Assembly (NCBI GenBank): GCA_946407745.1
Contig: CAMJPQ010000021.1
Location: forward strand, 1-50,368
Reading direction: 5' to 3'
DNA: 50,368 bases
From: an uncultured Clostridia bacterium
GTDB taxonomy: Bacteria > Bacillota > Clostridia > Christensenellales > Aristaeellaceae
Shown: positions 15,573 to 25,112 of the stretch, one piece after another
How positions within the stretch are numbered: the stretch's first letter is position 1
Layout: each line of letters begins with the position of its first letter
Program-made: the position numbers and the translations under genes
Notes under the pieces: generated by a model
The model's database searches: none
Told to the model about the DNA's origin: nothing
The model's input: the letters and a program-made list of their open reading frames with translations, nothing else

Positions 15573-15848
15573 ATGGTTACGGCAGACAGATTCAGGAAGT
15601 ATCTGAGACTGCCTCCGGATGACACGGAAGATCTGGAAGGGTACCTGCTGGCCGCAAAGGCGAAAGCCAGGTCGGCAGGGATCCCGGACTTCCAGGACAA
15701 CGCCATGTATGATCAGTTCCTTCTGCAATTCGCCGGTCTGCTGTATGAGGCCCGGAGCATGGACACCGAGGCAGCGGACCCGGCGAAGGTGCAGATGCTG
15801 CTGAACAGCTATGTGCTGCCGCTGAGATATTCGGAGGATGACGCATGA
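15573..15848 (+). CDS. Head-tail connector, gp6-like
   Basis: 91 residues, GGAGGTGG before the ATG. The sequence (RFRKYLRLPPDDTEDLEGYL, then AAKAKARSAGIPDFQDN and FAGLLYEARSM) fits the gp6-like DNA-packaging/connector family of HK97-type phages. It attaches beneath the portal. It overlaps the next gene by 4 bases. Confidence 0.85.
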   Translation: MVTADRFRKYLRLPPDDTEDLEGYLLAAKAKARSAGIPDFQDNAMYDQFLLQFAGLLYEARSMDTEAADPAKVQMLLNSYVLPLRYSEDDA

Positions 15849-16204
15849 GCAAGAGAGCGAACGCCGGAGAGCTCCGGACCATGATTCAGATCAAGCGCCG
15901 GGTGGTCGTCACCAACGACAACGGCTTTGATACCGAGACCTACGAGAACGTCTACAGCGACGGTCAGTATGTCTACTGCAAATGGGTCGGAAACCACGGC
16001 TCGGAAGTGTTCAGCCGGGACAGCTACGCAGAACGCCGGACGGCCACCGCAACGATGAGATACTCGCCGCTGGCCGATGACGGCAAACTGGTGGTGTTCC
16101 TCTACGGGGATCCAGATCCCTGGGAGGTTGTCAACGTGGACAACGTCGGGCAGCGGAATCAATGGCTGGAGCTCTCTCTGCAAAAACGAATCCCGGCCAG
16201 ATAG
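15845..16204 (+). CDS. Head closure / head-tail adaptor protein
   Basis: 119 residues. AGELRTMIQIKRRVVVTNDN at the start and DPWEVVNVDNVGQRNQWLEL at the end match the phage head-tail joining family (SPP1 gp16-like). It closes the connector after packaging and offers the site for the tail. Confidence 0.85.
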   Translation: MSKRANAGELRTMIQIKRRVVVTNDNGFDTETYENVYSDGQYVYCKWVGNHGSEVFSRDSYAERRTATATMRYSPLADDGKLVVFLYGDPDPWEVVNVDNVGQRNQWLELSLQKRIPAR

Positions 16205-16215
16205 GAGGATGAAAG

Positions 16216-16542
16216 ATGTCTCTGAAAACATTACTGGAATCCTCTGTCAATGTGCCGGTGAAGCGCCCTGACTACAAGGGCGATGCCCCGCAGTACATCA
16301 CCTACCACCTTTACGGCCAGACGGGCACGATCTACGCTGAGAGCACGGAAGCAGAGACCGGGACGGAGTTCATGATCTCCATTTGGTCCAAACCGGACTA
16401 CACGGAGCTCCTGCATGACGTGAAGTGGGCGCTGCTGAATGCCCACTGGCGCGTGACGGTGGAGGCGGAGTACTTCGACAGCGATTCCGGTTACCACCGG
16501 GTGATTCTGGACGCCGCCTGCGTCGGGGAAAGCTTCGGGTGA
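16216..16542 (+). CDS. Tail terminator-like protein
   Basis: 108 residues. The pattern VPVKRPDYKGDAPQYITYHL, then MISIWSKPDYTELLHDVKW and a C-terminal SGYHRVILDA fits tail terminator/completion proteins in the neck module. It is assigned partly by position: between head closure and HK97 gp10-like protein. Another neck role is possible. Confidence 0.65.
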   Translation: MSLKTLLESSVNVPVKRPDYKGDAPQYITYHLYGQTGTIYAESTEAETGTEFMISIWSKPDYTELLHDVKWALLNAHWRVTVEAEYFDSDSGYHRVILDAACVGESFG

Positions 16543-16546
16543 GGCC

Positions 16547-16981
16547 ATGGCCGGACTGACGTTCACCGGCTCGAATGAGCTGCAAGACGCATTCACCCGG
16601 ATTCATGATATTCCATGGAATGTGACAGAACATGCCCTCGATGAGATGGCCAAGGTTGCTGCATCAGAGATCAAGAGTACCGGCGAGTACATGGGGATCC
16701 GGGATGAGGACAGCGATGACCACATCCTGGACCACATCACAACAAAGAAGGCCAAGAAAACCGACGACGGGGGCCGGGAGAAGATCACCTTCGACGGCAC
16801 CCGGAAGCGGGGCAACACAATCACCCGGAATGCGGAAATCGCATTCATTAACGAGTACGGCAAGAGAGGCCAGGACGCCCGGCCATTTATGAAAACCGCG
16901 CTCACGCAGAACGAAGCCCTGATCTCGGACCCGGGCGTCAAGATCATCGGGGACTGGATCGAGGAAAATTTCAAGAAATAG
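16547..16981 (+). CDS. HK97 gp10-like neck/tail-component protein
   Basis: 144 residues. The C-terminal half, with EIAFINEYGKRGQDARPFMK, is the signature of the HK97 gp10 family found between connector and tail-tube genes. Residues 60-90 are highly charged and may bind DNA or partner proteins. The ATG at 16547 follows the previous stop by 4 bases. Confidence 0.85.
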   Translation: MAGLTFTGSNELQDAFTRIHDIPWNVTEHALDEMAKVAASEIKSTGEYMGIRDEDSDDHILDHITTKKAKKTDDGGREKITFDGTRKRGNTITRNAEIAFINEYGKRGQDARPFMKTALTQNEALISDPGVKIIGDWIEENFKK

Positions 16982-16994
16982 GGAGGAATACCCC

Positions 16995-17588
16995 ATGGCC
17001 AAGTATGACCTGCGCTACATCCAGTGCGCAAGATACGTCAACACGGACGGCGTCATCTCCTTCACGGACAAGCAGAAGGTGGGTGACGCCATGACGGCCA
17101 ACATCGAGCTTCGCTTTGCTGAGGGCCGTCTGTATGCCGAGAGCACGCTTGCCGAGTACATCCGTAAATGCACCGGCGGCACGATCTCCCTCGGCGTGAA
17201 ATACATCAAGGAGGCCGCTCAGAAGCTCATGTTCGGCCTGACGGAGAAAACCCGCTCCATCACGCCGCAGGGAGGCACCGCCACCAGCGTGAAGTCCCTC
17301 GTGACCAAGCGCAGCACGGTGGGCGCCTATGTCGGCGTCTCCTTCTACACCCCGGCACTGTACGAGGGCGTGGAGAAGTACGACTGCATCTTCGTCGGCA
17401 AGTGCATGTTCGGCGAACCCAGCGAGACCAACCAGACGGCAGGCGAGAACATTCAGTTCCAGACGCCGGTCACCAACGGCGAATTTCTGGCGGATGATTC
17501 CGAGGACGGCCAGATCAAGGAAGTCTGCACCGTAGATTCCGAAGCGCTGGCCAGAGCGTGGTGTGACGCCGTGCTGAGCGCCACCTGA
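16995..17588 (+). CDS. Major tail (tube) protein
   Basis: 197 residues with a beta-rich, small-residue composition, placed directly before the tail chaperone pair as usual for the tube protein of siphoviruses. ANIELRFAEGRLYAESTLAE and the later SFYTPALYEGVEKYDC resemble phi13-type major tail proteins. GGGAGGAA is in front. Confidence 0.85.
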   Translation: MAKYDLRYIQCARYVNTDGVISFTDKQKVGDAMTANIELRFAEGRLYAESTLAEYIRKCTGGTISLGVKYIKEAAQKLMFGLTEKTRSITPQGGTATSVKSLVTKRSTVGAYVGVSFYTPALYEGVEKYDCIFVGKCMFGEPSETNQTAGENIQFQTPVTNGEFLADDSEDGQIKEVCTVDSEALARAWCDAVLSAT

Positions 17589-17617
17589 GCAGAATTTCAA
17601 GAAAGGAACAGAACACG

Positions 17618-17980
17618 ATGACCAGTATCAAGCTTGAGGAGAAATCCATCGAACTGAACGGACGGACCTATGTCCTCCGGATCAACATGTCCGTGCTGGA
17701 CCGGATCCTGCAGGTCTGCGACGGAAATGTCGAAAACCTGCTGAAGAAGTCCGCCTACGACTCCATGACCATCACCATGGCGGCGATGCTCAACGACTAC
17801 TCGGAGGATCAGGGCTGGGATCAGGACTGGACGGATAAGAAGGTCAAGAAGATCTTCACCCCGGCCATGATGAACATGCTGGACGTGACCGGCATGTTCT
17901 TCCGGGCCATGACGCCGGTCACGGCAGATTCGGGCAGAAAAACCGAAGACACGAAACCCGACGAAGACTCGGGAAACTGA
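17618..17980 (+). CDS. Tail assembly chaperone, short (gpG-like) form
   Basis: 120 residues. The N-terminal two thirds (KLEEKSIELNGRTYVLRINM and on) are a compact chaperone domain; the end is acidic and low complexity (TEDTKPDEDSGN). The stop codon is preceded by the slippery heptamer G_GGA_AAC, so a longer gpGT-like form is expected. It recruits tube subunits to the tape measure protein during tail assembly. Confidence 0.85.
   Translation: MTSIKLEEKSIELNGRTYVLRINMSVLDRILQVCDGNVENLLKKSAYDSMTITMAAMLNDYSEDQGWDQDWTDKKVKKIFTPAMMNMLDVTGMFFRAMTPVTADSGRKTEDTKPDEDSGN
17971..17977 (+). promoter_or_regulatory. -1 ribosomal frameshift site of the tail chaperone
   Basis: TCG GGA AAC TGA in the zero frame contains G_GGA_AAC, a canonical X_XXY_YYZ heptamer, ending at the stop codon. 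The -1 frame is open to 18246. This matches the G/GT arrangement of lambda and most long-tailed phages. Confidence 0.9.
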
Positions 17981-18246
17981 CGGACCGGGCGGATCAATCC
18001 TCATCGATTGATTTCGCCCGGTATCTCAGCATCTGGCTTTTTTCCCTGGGACGGGACGAACGCACCTTCTGGAAGACCATGAACCCGGCAAGGCTTCACG
18101 CCCTGTTCAATTCGTGGTTCCGGCCGACAAAGAAGGAAGCGGAGCACGGCTCCGTCAACACAGGTGGAAAGCCGACAAAATTTGTGGATCTTGACGTTCC
18201 GGCCGGGAACGAGAAAAGTCTTGCACAATACTTCATGGGAAGGTGA
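17977..18246 (+). CDS. Tail assembly chaperone, frameshift extension (gpT-like)
   Basis: About 89 residues read only after the -1 shift, giving a fusion of about 209 residues with the 17618 gene. The extension begins LTDRADQSSSIDFARYLS and has IWLFSLGRDERTFWKTMNPA, the kind of Trp- and Phe-rich helical segment seen in downstream chaperone parts. It has no own ribosome binding site near its beginning. It ends 6 bases before the tape measure gene. Confidence 0.85.
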   Translation: MTDRADQSSSIDFARYLSIWLFSLGRDERTFWKTMNPARLHALFNSWFRPTKKEAEHGSVNTGGKPTKFVDLDVPAGNEKSLAQYFMGR

Positions 18247-18252
18247 TGCGCC

Positions 18253-20364
18253 ATGGCGGGAAGCTCCAGAAAAGTGAATGTTGAGGTCGCCCTCTCCGGC
18301 GAAGCGAAGTACAAGCAGGCCATCTCGGAGCTGAACGCGGCCAACAAGACCATGGGCGCCGAGCTCAAGCGCCTCTCTGCGGAGTATCAGGGGAACACGG
18401 ACAGCATGGATTTCCTCACCAAAAAGGGTGAGGGACTCCAGACCATGCTGGACCACCAGAAGGAAAAGGTCGCGCAGCTGCAGGAGGCCGTGAAGTGGGC
18501 CGCGCAGCAGTACGGTGAGGCCAGCACCAAGACACAGGGCTATGCCGCCCAGCTGGCCAGCGCCGAAACCTCTGTCATCAGCCTGGAACGGGCCATCCAG
18601 GAAAACAACAAGGCCATGGAGCAGCAGAAGTACAGCACAGAGGCATTCGATCAGCAGATCGCCGTGCTGAACTCGGAACTGCAGGAGCTGGATTCGGAGT
18701 TTGCCGCAGGCGCGGACGCCACGGAGACCTACCGGGCCAAGCAGGAGACCCTGACGGCAATCCTTGCGGAGCAGGAGGAGAAGTACAAGACCCTGAAGGC
18801 GGCTCTGGACGCCGCCATGAACTCCGAAACGGCCACCGAAGAGGAAATCAACGCCCTGAAGATTCAGGTCAACCAGGCCGCAACGGCGTACAACAACACC
18901 TCCGCAGCCATTCAGCAGAATTCTCAGGCCCTGCAGGACCATCTGGCCAAGCTCGGTATGGAGGAAAAGGGCCTGACCGGGATCGGGGACGCTTTGAGCG
19001 GCGTCGCCGGAAAGTTCGGCATCCAGATCCCGGACGCTGCCAAGAGCGCTCTGAACGGCATGGGTTCCTTCTCCACCGGAACGGTTGCCGCCCTGGGTGC
19101 AGCCGCCGCAAGCGTGACGGCAGTCTATGAGGGCATCAAGGCGCTCCACCAGATGACGGTGGAGTATGCAGCCTACGCCGATGAAATTATCACGAAAAGC
19201 GCACAGACAGGCCTCTCCACAGAGTTCCTGCAGGCGTATGAGTACGCTCAGAATCTGGTTGACGTGGATCTGGACACCTTCACCGGAGCCATGCAGCGGC
19301 TCACCGACAAAATGGCGGACGCCAGGGACGGCAACGAGAAGCTGGCGGCAACCTTCGAGCAGCTGGGCGTTTCTGTTATCGACACGTCCGACGGAAGCCT
19401 GCTCCCGGCAGAACAGGTTCTCATGCAGCTGATCGATGCGCTGCATAACATGGAAAACGAGACCGAGCGGAACGCTGTGGCAAGCGACCTGCTCGGCAAA
19501 TCATATCAAAGCCTGAACCCGCTGATCGTCTCCGGAACAGGAGACCTTCAGGAGTACATGGAGGCTGCTAAGGACAATTATGTCCTTACCAACGACCAGA
19601 TCAAGGCTCTCGGAGAACTGGACGATCAGGTCCAGAAGAACAACCTTGAGTGGGAAGCCCTGAAAAGGCAGATAGCAGCACAGTTCGCTCCGGCAGCGAA
19701 GGAAGCACTGGAAAACTTCGCAAAGCTTGTCAACGCAGGCGGAAGGGCCCTGACAGAATCAGGCATCATCGTTGGAGTAGGTGAACTCTTCACATTTCTG
19801 TCGAATATGCTTCAGCCGCTCACGGATCTTCTGAGTACAGCGGACGGCGCACCAGGCAGACTCAGCCCGGTCTATGAGGTGCTGCACGGCATTGCCGGCG
19901 TTCTTGCATGGATCACCGACGCCGCGAATGTGGCAATTGGACTGCTGCAGACACTGACAATCGTCGGCGCACCTTCCGGCCTGAAGCGGATCGGAACGGC
20001 ACTGGGCTACGGCGCCAGCTCCGGGAGCTACTCCAACCTGCAGAAATGGCAGCAGAGCAGCGACCGGTACTATGCAGCAGCCAATGGAAACTATTACGAT
20101 TCGACCACGGGGATGTGGACAGGAAACTATGGCCACAACGCCTCCGGAAACGACAACTGGCGAGGCGGTCTGACCTGGGTCGGTGAGAATGGGCCGGAGC
20201 TTGTGAGTCTGCCGAGCGGGTCACAGATCATGAACGCACAGGACAGCCGGGGACACGGGGACGTGCATATTGACCAGATTGTCATTGACGCGAAAAACGT
20301 TCAGGAATTCAACGACATCATTCGGATTGTGCAGGAAATCCCGATGCTGGTGCAGAAGAGATGA
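18253..20364 (+). CDS. Tape measure protein
   Basis: 703 residues. Residues 1-260 are long Gln/Glu/Lys-rich coiled coils, residues about 270-310 are a small hydrophobic Ala/Gly segment, and a C-terminal part ends in a beta-rich domain (GGLTWVGENGPELVSLPSGS). With the rule of about 1.5 angstrom per residue, the tail would be near 105 nm. It lies after the chaperone pair as expected. It is rather short for the family, so the tail is probably of modest length. Confidence 0.9.
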   Translation: MAGSSRKVNVEVALSGEAKYKQAISELNAANKTMGAELKRLSAEYQGNTDSMDFLTKKGEGLQTMLDHQKEKVAQLQEAVKWAAQQYGEASTKTQGYAAQLASAETSVISLERAIQENNKAMEQQKYSTEAFDQQIAVLNSELQELDSEFAAGADATETYRAKQETLTAILAEQEEKYKTLKAALDAAMNSETATEEEINALKIQVNQAATAYNNTSAAIQQNSQALQDHLAKLGMEEKGLTGIGDALSGVAGKFGIQIPDAAKSALNGMGSFSTGTVAALGAAAASVTAVYEGIKALHQMTVEYAAYADEIITKSAQTGLSTEFLQAYEYAQNLVDVDLDTFTGAMQRLTDKMADARDGNEKLAATFEQLGVSVIDTSDGSLLPAEQVLMQLIDALHNMENETERNAVASDLLGKSYQSLNPLIVSGTGDLQEYMEAAKDNYVLTNDQIKALGELDDQVQKNNLEWEALKRQIAAQFAPAAKEALENFAKLVNAGGRALTESGIIVGVGELFTFLSNMLQPLTDLLSTADGAPGRLSPVYEVLHGIAGVLAWITDAANVAIGLLQTLTIVGAPSGLKRIGTALGYGASSGSYSNLQKWQQSSDRYYAAANGNYYDSTTGMWTGNYGHNASGNDNWRGGLTWVGENGPELVSLPSGSQIMNAQDSRGHGDVHIDQIVIDAKNVQEFNDIIRIVQEIPMLVQKR

Positions 20365-20375
20365 GGTGAGACGGA

Positions 20376-23360
20376 ATGGCAAATGCAACAGTCAATCTTT
20401 CCCTTGCGAAGAGCGGGTATGTAAAACAGGCAAACCCATATACCGTCTACACGACAAATACGAGTACAGAGTACCTGATTTCCGAAGACAACGGCGGAAA
20501 TGATAATTTCCTGTACTTCGGATTCGCCGCAATTCCGAGTAACCTTCGCCATAACGTCCTCGTAAAGATGGGCATCACGTTCGCAGTACGGTGCGGTACC
20601 AATTCGGTAGGGCCGTGGATTTACGTCGATTCGTGCTACGACTTCGACCCAAGCACACTGAACTATAACAACAGGCCAAGCGAGAACTTCTCCGGATTTG
20701 AGGTTAATATCACCGGGACGGCTGACAATGCACTCCATAATGTTACTCAGGAAGATACGAGTTCAAGCCTTGCCAGTCACGCTTATCAATTTTTCAAAAG
20801 CTCAAGGTGCGTCAGCGTCCGCGCGTATGACAGGGACGCTTCCGTCAGCAACGATGAAATCCGGGCGAAAACGGTTCTTGCCAACGGATCCACGCGACCG
20901 TATGTGACGATCACCTATGACAACGCGACCAAGATCAAGAGCAAAATCAGCGTCACTTCCCGTCCGTCAGGAACGGTAAATCCGACTCAGGCACTGAAGT
21001 GGGTGTGGGATCTGGTGAAAGACACCAATGCCGTATCCGGCTACTGCGCGGACGAGACATGGGCACAGGCCTCCGGCACGTTCTATTATCGAATTCAGGG
21101 ACAAAGCGCATGGCAGAGCGTCTCGCTTGGCAGCAGCAAGGGTTGGACGGCTCCGGCCTTTACCTTTACGGCTGGCGTGACATACGAGTACTACATTCGA
21201 GTAACCGACGAGGATGGCACCACCAGCAGCTATGGCACGGCATCGTCACCGGCTACGTTCACCACGACAAACCCGACGCTGACGGTCTACAACCTTCCTG
21301 CCGGCAACAGCTATGACACCAGACCGGCAAGAACGCTCACATGGACTTTGAAGGTCGGCGACACCGAGTATGAGCAGGCGTCCACAACCTTCTACTGGAG
21401 GAAATCCGGAGAAAGCACCTGGCACAGCATCACGGCCAGCGGCAACGCCAAGAGCCTGACGATTCCGGCCAATACGTTCCCAACCGGAGCGACGGTTGAG
21501 AGATATGTTTCCAGCACGGATGTGAACGGAAAAACCTACACGCTCAACACCGCATCGTTCACGACGCTCTCGTCCACGATCGCGGCAACGGTTTTCCCGT
21601 CCGGGAATAAAGTGGAGTCCGGAACGGACCTGACCTTTGCGTGGGACTTCACGAACTCACTTGGAAGCTATGACCAGCAGTCCGCCACGCTCTACTGGAG
21701 GGCAAGCACTTCTGAGAACTGGAGATCCATCGCTGCCACAGGCTCAACCAAGAGTGTCACCGTGCCGAAGAACACCTTCCCCGGAAACGGCGGCACGGTC
21801 TACTGGTATCTGGAAGGCACGGACATCGGCGGAACCACGACGAGAACGGCAGAGAAAAACTTCAAAACGGTTACTTCTCAGATTACGCCGCAGAGCAGCC
21901 CCACTTCAGGGTACTGCGATCCGCGCAACGCCATCACATTCTCCTGGTACTTTGCCACGGAGACGGCCTCGTATGATCAGGCTTCGGCCTCCTTCTTCTG
22001 GCGCGAGGCGGGAGACACAACATGGAACGAAGTGCCGGCCAGCGGGAGCAACAGCAGTGTCACGATCCCGGCCGGCACATTCCCTGTGGCAAGTGAGATT
22101 GAGTGGTACATCTCCGGTACCGATGCCGGCGGATGCTCTTCTCAGTCCTCGGTTTATACCTTCAGCACGACGGCCAGCACGGCCTATGCGATCTGCGTTT
22201 CCCCGATCGGCCGTGTAGAGGACGGCACGAAGGAGATCACATTCCACTGGATCGTCCAGAACAGCGACGGCACGGACCCCACAAGAATGTATCTGTGGTG
22301 GAAGCTGCCAACCGAATCTTCCAGCCAGTGGCATCAGCTGTTGAACACCACGGAACAGATCTTCGAGTACACGGTGCCTGCAAACACCTACGACGCAGGC
22401 CCGATCCAGTGGAGAGTCCAGGCAGTAAACCGTGACGGTGTAGGAGGTCCTGTCAACGAGGCGTCTTTTGTCGTACTCAAAGCTCCGGAAGCCCCGCAAG
22501 GACTTTCCGCTACGGCAGTTCCGAGAACGACGATCCGGTGGCAGTCATCCGGACAGGAAGCGTATGAAATCACCATTGACGATGTGGTGGTGGAACAGGA
22601 GTACGGACCTGCGGTCTACAGCTATCAGCGGGAGATCCCTCTGGAAGATGGCGTGCATCATATCAAGGTCCGGATTCAGGGATCATACGGGCTGTGGAGC
22701 AACTATGCGGAGACGTCCATTGTTGTCCAGAACAACCCGACCGGATCTCTGGAACTCAGCGGTGTGTTCGGGGTGGACGCGGATCTGACCATCAGCCCGG
22801 GCGTGGACGAAGAGACCGCTGTACAGTGGTACCGTGACGGAAAGCGCATCGGGCAGACAGTTGGAAAAAGTACCTTCACCGACCGCTTTGCCATCGGCCG
22901 GCACCGATACTACGCGGAGATCTGGCTGAATGACGGAAACTATGTCCGGTCGAATACGGTGGAAGGCGTCATGGAGACATGCGAATCTGTGATTGCAGCT
23001 GTTGACGGCGGCGAGTGGGTCAGAATCCATCTGAGCGAAAATTCAAACAACACGGAGAATTTCGGCTGGTCCAAGACAAGTGCATTGCAGCATATCACCG
23101 CTGCGGCGTACCCAATCCTGGAGATGTCGGTGAATGAAGACCTGAGCGGTTCATATACCTGTTCCTTTGCCGACATGGAAAGCGAAATGGCGTTCATACG
23201 TCTGCGCGGGAAGGTTGTGGTGCTGAAAAGCAGGAGGGGACACATCGTCATAGGCGGTTTCACCGGGTACAATCTTGTTGTACCGGAGTTCTATGCGACC
23301 TATTCCTTCACCCTCCAGCAGGTGGACTGGGAGGACTTTGTCGATGATACGGACAGTTGA
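20376..23360 (+). CDS. Large modular tail protein with Ig/FnIII-like repeats
   Basis: 994 residues. Residues 1-190 look like a carbohydrate-binding beta domain. Then four to five units of about 95 residues repeat the pattern SYDQASATFYWR-type strand, STWHSI..GSxKSVTIPAxTF, YWYISGTDxGG, starting near residues 195, 290, 390, 485 and 590. The last 150 residues differ and may bind the baseplate. The position between tape measure and the tail-hub gene suggests a Dit-like or distal tail component with adhesion domains; surface sugars may be the ligand. Confidence 0.75.
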   Translation: MANATVNLSLAKSGYVKQANPYTVYTTNTSTEYLISEDNGGNDNFLYFGFAAIPSNLRHNVLVKMGITFAVRCGTNSVGPWIYVDSCYDFDPSTLNYNNRPSENFSGFEVNITGTADNALHNVTQEDTSSSLASHAYQFFKSSRCVSVRAYDRDASVSNDEIRAKTVLANGSTRPYVTITYDNATKIKSKISVTSRPSGTVNPTQALKWVWDLVKDTNAVSGYCADETWAQASGTFYYRIQGQSAWQSVSLGSSKGWTAPAFTFTAGVTYEYYIRVTDEDGTTSSYGTASSPATFTTTNPTLTVYNLPAGNSYDTRPARTLTWTLKVGDTEYEQASTTFYWRKSGESTWHSITASGNAKSLTIPANTFPTGATVERYVSSTDVNGKTYTLNTASFTTLSSTIAATVFPSGNKVESGTDLTFAWDFTNSLGSYDQQSATLYWRASTSENWRSIAATGSTKSVTVPKNTFPGNGGTVYWYLEGTDIGGTTTRTAEKNFKTVTSQITPQSSPTSGYCDPRNAITFSWYFATETASYDQASASFFWREAGDTTWNEVPASGSNSSVTIPAGTFPVASEIEWYISGTDAGGCSSQSSVYTFSTTASTAYAICVSPIGRVEDGTKEITFHWIVQNSDGTDPTRMYLWWKLPTESSSQWHQLLNTTEQIFEYTVPANTYDAGPIQWRVQAVNRDGVGGPVNEASFVVLKAPEAPQGLSATAVPRTTIRWQSSGQEAYEITIDDVVVEQEYGPAVYSYQREIPLEDGVHHIKVRIQGSYGLWSNYAETSIVVQNNPTGSLELSGVFGVDADLTISPGVDEETAVQWYRDGKRIGQTVGKSTFTDRFAIGRHRYYAEIWLNDGNYVRSNTVEGVMETCESVIAAVDGGEWVRIHLSENSNNTENFGWSKTSALQHITAAAYPILEMSVNEDLSGSYTCSFADMESEMAFIRLRGKVVVLKSRRGHIVIGGFTGYNLVVPEFYATYSFTLQQVDWEDFVDDTDS

Positions 23361-24390
23361 ATTCAAATACCAGGTGACAAGAAACGGCGCCATCTACACT
23401 GAACTCCAAACGGCAGAAGGAGCCTATCCGCAGATTCAGATGAAGAGCAGCGATGCAATTCAGACAGTGTTTAACGGGACGTTTCAGCTACCGAAGAGGG
23501 AAGTGGACTGGCTGACTGACGAGATCAGGCCCGCCATCATCATTGACGGTGTGCGCCACAACCTCGGCGTCTTCCTCCCAGCAAACGTGCACAGCATCTT
23601 TGACGGGACGGTGGAAACCATCGCTGTGACGGCCAATGACCGATGCTGGATCCCGAAAGACTACCGTGCGGAGCGGATCGTATACTTTCAGGCCGGAACG
23701 AACTACGTGGAGGCGGTGGCGTCTCTACTGGCGGAGTCCGGCATTACGATGATCAACGAAACGCCGACAGACGAAGTCATGACGGAAGACCGGGAGGACT
23801 GGGACATCGGCACATCCTATCTGGACATCATCAACGGACTCCTGGCGGAAATCAACTACGCGCCGCTGTGGTTTGATTCGGACGGGATCGCCGTCATTGA
23901 GCCGGTTTCCGTCCCAACGGCGATCAACATGGACCACATGCTTGACGAGACAAAAGTGGAAAGCCTACTGATTCCAGGTCGGCAAAACGAGACAAGCCTG
24001 TATTCGACGCCGAACGTGTTCATCTGCTGCTGCAACAACCCGGACAAATCCGGAGCCATGACGGCTGTCGCAGAAAACACGAACCCGCAGAGTCCTCTCA
24101 GCATAGCCAGGCGAGGCCGGAGAATCACAAAAATGATCCGGGTGAACAACATTCCTTCACAGGAGGCTCTGCAGGCGTATGCGAACCGGCAGGTAACAGA
24201 CAGCATGCTCACAGGCGAAGTGATCACGGTCAACACCTGCCTGCTCCCGGGCTTCGGCGTATGGGATGTGACGGGGATCCGGTACCGGGACCTGCTGGCA
24301 GTGTGCAAGGAAACGGCCTGGTCAATGGAATTGAAAGTGGGCGGACGAATGTCCCACACTCTTGAGAGGGCGGTGATGAACCTTGGATAA
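23344..24390 (+). CDS. Baseplate hub / tail-associated protein (gp18-like)
   Basis: 348 residues from the ATG at 23344, overlapping the preceding gene by 17 bases. The segments VNGTFQLPKREVDWLTDEIR-like start, YVEAVASLLAESGI, TSYLDIINGLLAEINYAPLW and VNNIPSQEALQAYANRQVTD fit the hub or Tal-type N-terminal domain of siphovirus tails. A protease or lysozyme domain is not visible, so it is probably only structural. Confidence 0.75.
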   Translation: MIRTVEFKYQVTRNGAIYTELQTAEGAYPQIQMKSSDAIQTVFNGTFQLPKREVDWLTDEIRPAIIIDGVRHNLGVFLPANVHSIFDGTVETIAVTANDRCWIPKDYRAERIVYFQAGTNYVEAVASLLAESGITMINETPTDEVMTEDREDWDIGTSYLDIINGLLAEINYAPLWFDSDGIAVIEPVSVPTAINMDHMLDETKVESLLIPGRQNETSLYSTPNVFICCCNNPDKSGAMTAVAENTNPQSPLSIARRGRRITKMIRVNNIPSQEALQAYANRQVTDSMLTGEVITVNTCLLPGFGVWDVTGIRYRDLLAVCKETAWSMELKVGGRMSHTLERAVMNLG

Positions 24391-24988
24391 TCCTCTGATG
24401 GCGCTGCTTCAGGAAGAAGATACCGGGGATGTCACGTTTGATCTTGCAACGGTGTACAGTGTCGATTCCGGAGGGCTTCGGCTGATCCTGAAAAACCAGA
24501 GTGACCCGACACAGAAAAAGTACAAGAAGCTGTCTTCCTATGAGTCTCCACAAGTCGGCGACAGGGTAGTACTCATGAAAATGTCCGGGACCTATGTTGT
24601 CCTCGGAGCGCTCACTGCCGGCGAGGTTGAATCCATACTGCCGATCAGCAAGGGAGGCACAGGGCAGAGCGGACTGATTACGACTACAGATCCATCAGAA
24701 ATCCTGGCAACGGAATCCGGTTTCGACTGCACTTACGCCTATTACGCACAGTTCGGCAAAGTGGCCATGTTTGTTGCTATGCTTGTCCCGGACCATGCAG
24801 GAAGCACGAGCGACTGGACAACATGGGCAACTCTTGTCCCTGGAAAAAGACCGGGTGCACAAATCGTCGGCAACTGTCAATCTACTACTTATGTCATGGT
24901 TGGATCTGATGGCGCGATACAGTTCTCGTGGTCCAGCTATGCGTCCGGAGGAAGATACCGCGTGTCCGCAACCTACCTTCTTCCGTGA
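24383..24988 (+). CDS. Tail/baseplate protein of unknown role
   Basis: 201 residues. The TTG at 24383 overlaps the previous stop and follows a GAGGGCGG site; an ATG at 24398 is the alternative. An OB-like beta N-terminus (FDLATVYSVDSGGLRLILKN, then VGDRVVLMKMSGTYVVLGAL) is followed by LPISKGGTGQSG, a joint motif frequent in tail fibres, and a beta-rich C-terminal domain. Probably a baseplate or short fibre component. Confidence 0.65.
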   Translation: MDNPLMALLQEEDTGDVTFDLATVYSVDSGGLRLILKNQSDPTQKKYKKLSSYESPQVGDRVVLMKMSGTYVVLGALTAGEVESILPISKGGTGQSGLITTTDPSEILATESGFDCTYAYYAQFGKVAMFVAMLVPDHAGSTSDWTTWATLVPGKRPGAQIVGNCQSTTYVMVGSDGAIQFSWSSYASGGRYRVSATYLLP

Positions 24989-25005
24989 TTACGGCAAACC
25001 GGAAT
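24988..25005 (+). repeat. Dispersed 18-bp repeat, copy 2
   Basis: Exact second copy of ATTACGGCAAACCGGAAT (see 598-615), touching the stop codon of the tail gene before it and standing in front of the fibre/DGR gene block. Confidence 0.55.
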
Positions 25006-25048
25006 TTTAAAACGCCTTGGAGTAAAGGCTATACAAATCATGTACAAG

Positions 25049-25080
25049 ATGTGGTATTGTCTCACCGGCTGATACCACAT
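25049..25080 (+). other. Hairpin before the fibre genes
   Basis: A perfect 9-bp stem (ATGTGGTAT with ATACCACAT) with a 14-base loop, 32 bases before the ATG at 25113. No T run follows, so it is not a typical terminator; it could stabilise or process the fibre mRNA. The gap 24989-25112 holds no gene. Confidence 0.5.
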
Positions 25081-25112
25081 GAGAAATTCATTTCTTAGGA
25101 GGGATCAGCGGT

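Noticed and set aside
18001-19446. 481-codon minus-strand frame opposite the tape measure gene
   Set aside because: Shadow frame; the tape measure and frameshifted chaperone on the plus strand are clear.
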